64,000 bases of DNA from Deuterostichococcus epilithicus (taxonomy: Eukaryota > Chlorophyta > Trebouxiophyceae > Prasiolales > Stichococcaceae): the NCBI GenBank assembly GCA_033439295.1, contig JAVTLE010000018.1:930001-994000 (forward strand), given 5' to 3'. The position numbers were made by a program, and so were the translations under genes. Within the stretch, counting starts at the first letter, position 1, and each line of letters begins with the position of its first letter. A model generated the notes under the pieces. The model was not told the DNA's origin, did no database searches, and saw nothing but the letters and a program-made list of their open reading frames with translations. Positions 58,901-64,000 of the stretch are shown here, piece after piece.

Positions 58901-61582
58901 CAGCACCCCAGGCAGGCCGACATCAGCAGCCGCATGCCTTGTCTGTCCGGGGCACCGAGCCTCACACACACTGGCGCAATGCGGCAGACAGCTGTGGGAA
59001 TGGGACAGGCATCAACACGTCCCCGGGCCATGTTCCTCAGGCGGGCGCCACAGAGCGAGAGGGAGGACGCACCCGGGTGAGCAGCACATTCTTGGACTTG
59101 AGGTCGCGGTGGATGACCTTGTTGGCGTGCAGGAAGGACAGCCCGCGAGCGATGTCCACTGCAATGGACTTCCCACGGTCCGCCCACCGCAGCTTCTTGC
59201 CGTCGTCCATATTGAGCGCCTGCCGCAGGTCGCCGCCCTGGCGGCCCGGGAGGTTGCGCATGTCAAACGTCTGATCATGTGGATCATCGGGGTGGAAAAC
59301 CACCAAGGTGCCGGGAACACCGAGTGCTGTGAGCCTCCAGCACCCACGAGTTTTGGGCCGCTGGCGCCCTTGCAGATGCTTCGTTTACCGTGGCGGTCAG
59401 GAGGCGCAAGGCTGCCGCAGTGGCACGCATGGCGTGCAGCGTGGCAGACGGCTGTTGGGCGCCTGTGACAAAACATTAGGGCCATATGTATAGATCCTGA
59501 ACCCTACAAGCGCACCTCCATGAGCTCCACCACCAGCAGCAGGCTGTTGGTCTGCACGCAGGCGCCGTAGAACTGCACGATGTTGCGGTCCCGGCTCACA
59601 TACCTGCGCAGGCAGCAAGGCGCCCGTCAGAGGCAGGATACGCATCGTGCGAAGGACCGGAGACCGGCTGCGGGCAGCCTGCAGCTGCTCTGCGAATGAA
59701 CGAGACGAGCAGCCGGATGCGCGCATCATGCTGCCGCGCCCCCGCGGTGCTAAGCGCCGGGACGGCGGACCGTGCTCACAGCAGCCTGCATGGCGGCAGT
59801 CTAGCGACGGAACCTGGCCCACGTGGTTTGTTGCACATGGAGGCACTCGCAGATTTCAAAGTGAAAGAGAAGTTCCGAAAAGCAAAGGCGCACTTCATCA
59901 TGGCGATCTCCCGGATGAATGCCTCCTCCATGGCGCGGTCGCGGCGGAACATGGACTTGATGGCCACCGGCTGCACCTCCCCGCGCATGCCGCGCAGCAC
60001 CTTGCCGAAGTTGCCCACACCCAGCTCCCAGTCGCTACCGTCCGACCGCTTGACGATCCTGCGGGAGGAGGGGGAGGCACGCGCTGGACGGCGGCGGGGC
60101 GGGGCTTTCTTGTTGTGGGAAAACATGGTCGACTGCAAGGGCTGAGCCCAGCCGCAAGTCAATGCCGTCGGGCAGCATGACGGACCAAGTGGCTGAGCAG
60201 CGCTTGATCGAAGCTCCTTCATGCGAAGCCCTTGTTGTGCAGCTGCTGCCAACTGCATGACTGTCTCATGCGGCCGCTAGGAGGGGCGGGGGGAGGGGAG
60301 GGGGCGGGGAGCGGAGAGGGGCCAGAGAGTTTCAATCGTTCTGGGGAACATGTGATGTGATGGCACGCTGGAAGGTGCGCACTTGATGTCCTGCATGTCG
60401 ATCTCCCAGTCTGTGGGGCCCTGTGGACCCTCGTCCAGCATCTGCCGCTGGCGGTCCCGCCAGTATCGCCGCGCCAGCCAGCACCCGCACATGGCTGTGT
60501 GTGAGAAAGCTCACACCGTCACAGAGCGGCCTCCAGCAGGTTTTGAAGCTGTGCTGGGTGCCATGTTTGAACGTGTGGCACAGGCACGTGCTCACACGAC
60601 TTGCAGCAGGTTGCACAGGAAAGCAGCGACACCAGTTGCCACCGTGCAGGTCAGTGTGTCCAGGCGCGGCGTGTCCAGGCGCCCGCACCGACTTTGACGG
60701 CCATGAAGCTGAGAATTGTGCCCAGGGCAATCGCCAGCGCATGCCGCTTGGCGTAGCTCTCCTGCAGCCGCCGCCGCTGGAACACCAGCGGTTTTCCATG
60801 CTCATCCACCAGCGTGCCGTCCGTCAACGCGTCCAGCGTCGCCGCATCTGCGTATGGCGCGGTAAACGGGTGACATCATGTCTTGGTGGTCGGGCCTGCC
60901 GCTGGCCCTCGCGGTGGTGTGCACCAGTGTGTCAGGCTGTCTGTCTAGTGTCGATACTGGTGCGCCCATGACAGCGGGCCACTGCCGGACCGCACTGCAA
61001 GCAGAACTGCTACAGACCACCAGAGCAGAAACCCGGCAGGGTTCAGACTCGCTGAGGCAGGCAGGGAGGCCTGGCACATCAGATTACTGCTCATATGGGC
61101 ATTACATAGTGACCGGGGCTGCATGTGAAGCTGGAAATGCCAGTTGTCGCCTGGCGGTGATCGCCGACAATGTGAGGCTACAAGCACGCGCAGCTGGTGC
61201 GAATGCCCAGAACGACCAACCAAAGGCATTCAGCTGCCGGCCGGCTGCCAGGAATCAACGAGTGCCCGATCACAGGGCTCGGCACACAAGTGCTGCTGGC
61301 CTCACGAGACCAGCACCGTTTTCGACCCGGGCAATCAATGCCGGCAGGGGCGAGCAATCGGAACAGTCAACATAGCGGGCCAGGCGGTCCAGCCAGCCTC
61401 GGCGCGCCACCACCCACAGGGTGTGAGGCACTACCAGTTTCTGCGTTGTACGGCCTTCCGGTGCAGCTTCCGTGGTGGATCTTTCTGCCATGGAGGTGAG
61501 GCAAGCAACAGCACTTACGTGCGAAGCTGACACATGCCGATAGCAATGCGGCGACCCAGGCCAGCCGCGTTGCGGCCGCCAT
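55904..61582 (-). CDS. Single-pass transmembrane protein kinase, TKL-like
   Basis: Predicted 494-residue receptor-like kinase. Exons, left to right: 55904-55972, 56262-56405, 57031-57138, 57457-57553, 57874-58004, 58315-58375, 58698-58819, 59073-59237, 59516-59603, 59894-60058, 60383-60494, 60689-60847, 61519-61582 (1485 nt, in phase). Start is a true ATG with a signal peptide (MAAATRLAWVAALLSACVSF). A short outside part of about 35 residues precedes the membrane helix (about 58-81, LAIALGTILSFMAV). Kinase domain: glycine loop LGVGNFGKV, VAIK (K146), catalytic IHRDLKSKN (D241), GTMAWAAPE. The metal loop is GDVG rather than DFG (D259 kept). LKSKN and GTMAWAAPE are TKL-type. The inside tail carries an acidic EEPEEVRAMLDASSELD stretch and ends NSTSRDDIV. 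The short ectodomain has no known sensor; ligand unknown. Confidence 0.88.
56466..56530 (-). repeat. Intronic echo near kinase exon 56262-56405
   Basis: TCGCCTCCAGTTTGGCCTT here matches TCGCCTCCAGCTTGGCCTT within 56358-56413; the flanking GAGCG/GCTCG and GGCGGC blocks also recur. Lies upstream in gene orientation. Confidence 0.75.
57595..57672 (-). repeat. Tandem echo of kinase exon start (57553)
   Basis: CCGGCTCGGAGCAGTACAGC here against CCGGCTCGGAGCGGTACAGC at 57531, continuing through AGCCTGCGGACGGCGGCAAC and a shared GGGGATACA.CAGGGA. The two units abut directly. Confidence 0.92.
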
Positions 61583-62352
61583 TGTCAGTACTAAAAGACC
61601 TGGCCGAAGTCCGGGGCCAGTACGGCTACTGTCTCTCTCCGCGCAGCGCCGTGTTTGATGCTACTGCCTGCTCGACGGCCCTGCAACGTGCACCTCGCTG
61701 AGAGGTTGATCAGGCGCCAAGCTCACAAGGCCACAAGCACGTTGTGTGTCCTGTGCAGAGCGGGGGCAGGGGCTGCAAGCCGTGTGCTCTGCCGCTTCTG
61801 TGCGATGGTGATTGTGACGGGAGCCTGCGCTGAGGGTGCACGGCAGGGTGTGCTTTGCTGACGGTCTGACGCTGTACGCCACATTTGGCTTCGCTGGCGA
61901 CAACCATCATCAAATTTCCTTCAATTCGGCCACGTTGGCAGTGGTCCTTTTGCCAAATCGTGACTAAGGATGGTGGTGTCAATACGGATCTGCCAACAAC
62001 TTCAAATCTGATTTATTCACATTGAAGTTCGACCCTTCTCGGTGCTGCAAGTCCCATATAAACAATACAACTCTTCACTCCGCAACTGAGGAGCTCAATA
62101 CCTAACGAAATCATGAGCTCTCTCTGACCACTTCCCCCAAGACGACCGCACACCCGCTAACACAAACGAATATGGACAAAGGATGTCAAGACGAGGCACT
62201 GGCGGCGGGAGCAGGACACAGCGGCGTGGTGGATGTGCGCGGCAGTCTTCTTCCAGCACAGGCACTGCATCACTTGAGTCCCCCAAGCCGCCGCCTGGGT
62301 CACACCATACGGTGCGCCACTGCCTTGGCCCGCTGCTGCAGACCGTCCATGC
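61583..62352. other. Intergenic between kinase and zeaxanthin epoxidase-like gene
   Basis: Same-strand spacer of about 770 bp. Lower GC around 61900-62150. Should contain the kinase promoter and the 3' UTR of the right-hand gene. No exon supported. Confidence 0.45.
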
Positions 62353-64000
62353 TCACGCAGCAACGGGCTCCTTCTCCTCAATCGCAGACGCCCGCCAGCT
62401 GCGCTCAAGGCGGTCGCGCTCCGAGCGGTGGTACATCCTGCGGACGCAAGCAAGCACTGTCGGCAACAGGTGCAGCGACACCTGCTGAGGCAGCGGCGCT
62501 CCGCATCCAGGATGGCGCCAGCAGCGTCATCGCGCGGGTGACGTCTGCCCTTCAGGTGGAGGCTGGCACCCGGGGGCAGCGGCATGCGAACTGTTGACAG
62601 GGGAAGTGCGGCGCAGTGCAGCAAACCGCTGCAGAGACGGACACAGGAAGGGAGGGAGGCCAGGGGGCGTGGGCGGCTTCCTGAGGCGAGGTGCTTACTT
62701 GATCTTGTACTGGAGGCCAGTGCCCGGCTCCCCAAACTCCAGCACGTCCCCGGGGCGCAGCCGCTGCCGGCTGCTTGGCGCCATCTTCTTCTCGTTCAGC
62801 CACGTGCCGGTGGACGAGCCCAGGTCGCGCACGTAGTGGTGGCCGTCCTCCTTGATGAACTCTGCGTGCTGGTCTGACGCCTGCAGTTTGGGGTTTAGGG
62901 TTAGGCTTTGCAGTGTATGGTGACCACAATCGCTTTGTCAGATCAGGAGTGAGCACGGTTCCGACCCACATGCCCTGCCTCGCCCACTCGACCCTGCGCC
63001 TGGCAGCCACCGCACACTGCTGCGACGCGCTGCCGCTGCCGGCAGCCATGCGGCGACCTGACATGGACGCCTCGAATTCGTGGCCTCTCCCAGCTGTGTG
63101 CTGCCACCTGGGATGCATCGGGAGCAGCACACCCCGAGCTGCCGCTCGTTGCTGCCTGTGGCTGTGACTTTCGAAGTCCAACCGCACTTGAGGTGAATGG
63201 TGAAGCTGCGGGGTAGGGTCCTGCATCCGGCAGCACGCTGTATCGGGACACGGCCTGTCGGTGCTCTCGGAGAGAAGGCGCTTACCGAGGGCGCATCCAG
63301 AATGAGGTTGCAGCTCTCATCGCTGCCGATGGCGCAGCACTCGTCGTCGCAGATCATGACCGCCGGCTCCGTGGTGGGCTCCGTGCCGCCGCGGCCCTGC
63401 ACCAGCACGCCAGGGGTGGTTACAACAACACTACCTACAAAGAAGCCGCTGCTGAAACGCCGCAGCGATGGCTGACATCCTTTCAGCGCGCCGGGGAGCA
63501 TGCCACCCAACCAGCATGGAAAGCGAGGAACAACGAGGGTTGACACAGGTGGTGAGGCGCAGATGCGGTGCGGTGCAGGGTGGGTGACAGCGTATGGGGG
63601 TGCCACAAGGATGTGCAAGGGACGAGTTGCACCTGGTTCGTCAGGGGCACCACTGCCCACTGCGCGTTTGCCGCCCGCAGCAGCTCGGCGTCGTCCTTCA
63701 TGAACAGGTAAAAGTCCTGCGGGGCCCACAACCTCCTGTTGGACAAACTCGCCCCGCCAAAACGGGTACTTGCGTCGCCACGCCGCCGGCCCCTTCTGGG
63801 GTCTGCACTCGCGGGCGGGCGCCCGCGACAAGGCGCAACAGCATTTCAAACCGACGAGTGGCCGCTGCTCTGGCCGACGCACGCGGGGCTGTGTGCGGCG
63901 CCTGGAAGCACGTCATCCTGGGACGCGCGCACGCAGGCAGGAGGCCGGGCCCACCGACTCGTCGAAGGTCTTGGGCTTGTCCGGCAGCCGGCAGTGCGGC
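62353..64000 (-). CDS. Probable zeaxanthin epoxidase, C-terminal FHA part (5' end outside window)
   Basis: Exons, left to right: 62353-62437, 62699-62880, 63286-63396, 63633-63716, 63955 to beyond 64000; phases agree. The read CRLPDKPKTFDES joined to FYLFMKDDAELLRAANAQW and AVVPL lines up with the linker that joins the monooxygenase and FHA parts of zeaxanthin epoxidase (CRLSDK...DDDALE...GEW). The FHA core is visible: IGSDESCNLIL, ASDQHAEF (the S-x-x-H phosphopeptide-binding pair), DLGSSTGTWLN, LRPGDVLEFGE. The end is a charged tail, MYHRSERDRLERSW to EEKEPVAA. The enzyme epoxidises zeaxanthin to violaxanthin in plastids. The FAD part lies right of the window, so identity is moderate; another FHA protein is possible. 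Confidence 0.65.

Noticed and set aside
62889-62912. TTTAGGG-like units as an interstitial telomere
   Set aside because: Only one or two imperfect units in an intron; too short to call.

Overview
The window is nuclear DNA of a GC-rich, very intron-dense green alga. The best guess is a Chlorella-like trebouxiophyte. The case rests on the mix of genes (a C-terminal piece of a probable zeaxanthin epoxidase with its FHA domain, a plant-type phosphohexomutase, a Cdh1/CCS52-type APC/C activator), on GTGCG-type splice donors, and on proline- and alanine-rich linkers. Genus is inference. I see no rRNA, tRNA, CRISPR array or intact mobile element. Isolated N bases mark weak assembly points.

Layout from left to right: the 3' end of a Cdh1/FZR1 gene (+, to 2738); a secreted modular GH5 cellulase with an N-terminal binding-type module and a C-terminal CBM1-like domain (+, 3243-11718); a phosphoglucomutase/phosphomannomutase-family enzyme (-, 12370-17927); SDS22/PPP1R7, a leucine-rich regulator of protein phosphatase 1 (-, 18664-21443); a GDSL/SGNH hydrolase (+, 22165-25482); a MacroD-type macrodomain protein with a long disordered tail (-, 26210-30015); an F-box/leucine-rich-repeat protein (+, 30564-36174); a CLASP-type microtubule regulator (-, 36776 to about 45012); a sperm-tail PG-rich repeat (ODF3/SHIPPO-like) flagellar-type protein (+, about 45581-47198); a mitochondrial Atm1/ABCB7-type transporter (+, 47853-54547); a single-pass transmembrane TKL-type kinase (-, 55904-61582); and the FHA end of a probable zeaxanthin epoxidase (-, from 62353 off the right edge).

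Exon models were built by hand, joining reading frames at GT-AG or GC-AG borders. In most genes the summed exon length is a multiple of three and each junction keeps phase, which is good internal support. The neighbours do not form one pathway; gene order looks like an ordinary nuclear region.

The most striking thing is not a gene. Intron after intron contains a decayed, same-orientation copy (an 'echo') of the edge of its neighbouring exon, usually including the splice junction, about 60-200 bp away. I found this in at least six genes, sometimes in two or three successive copies. About a tenth of the modelled introns also start with GC rather than GT. Together these suggest introns that grow or arise by short tandem duplications across exon-intron borders. 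A second notable point is a flagellar-type gene carrying an in-frame TAA.
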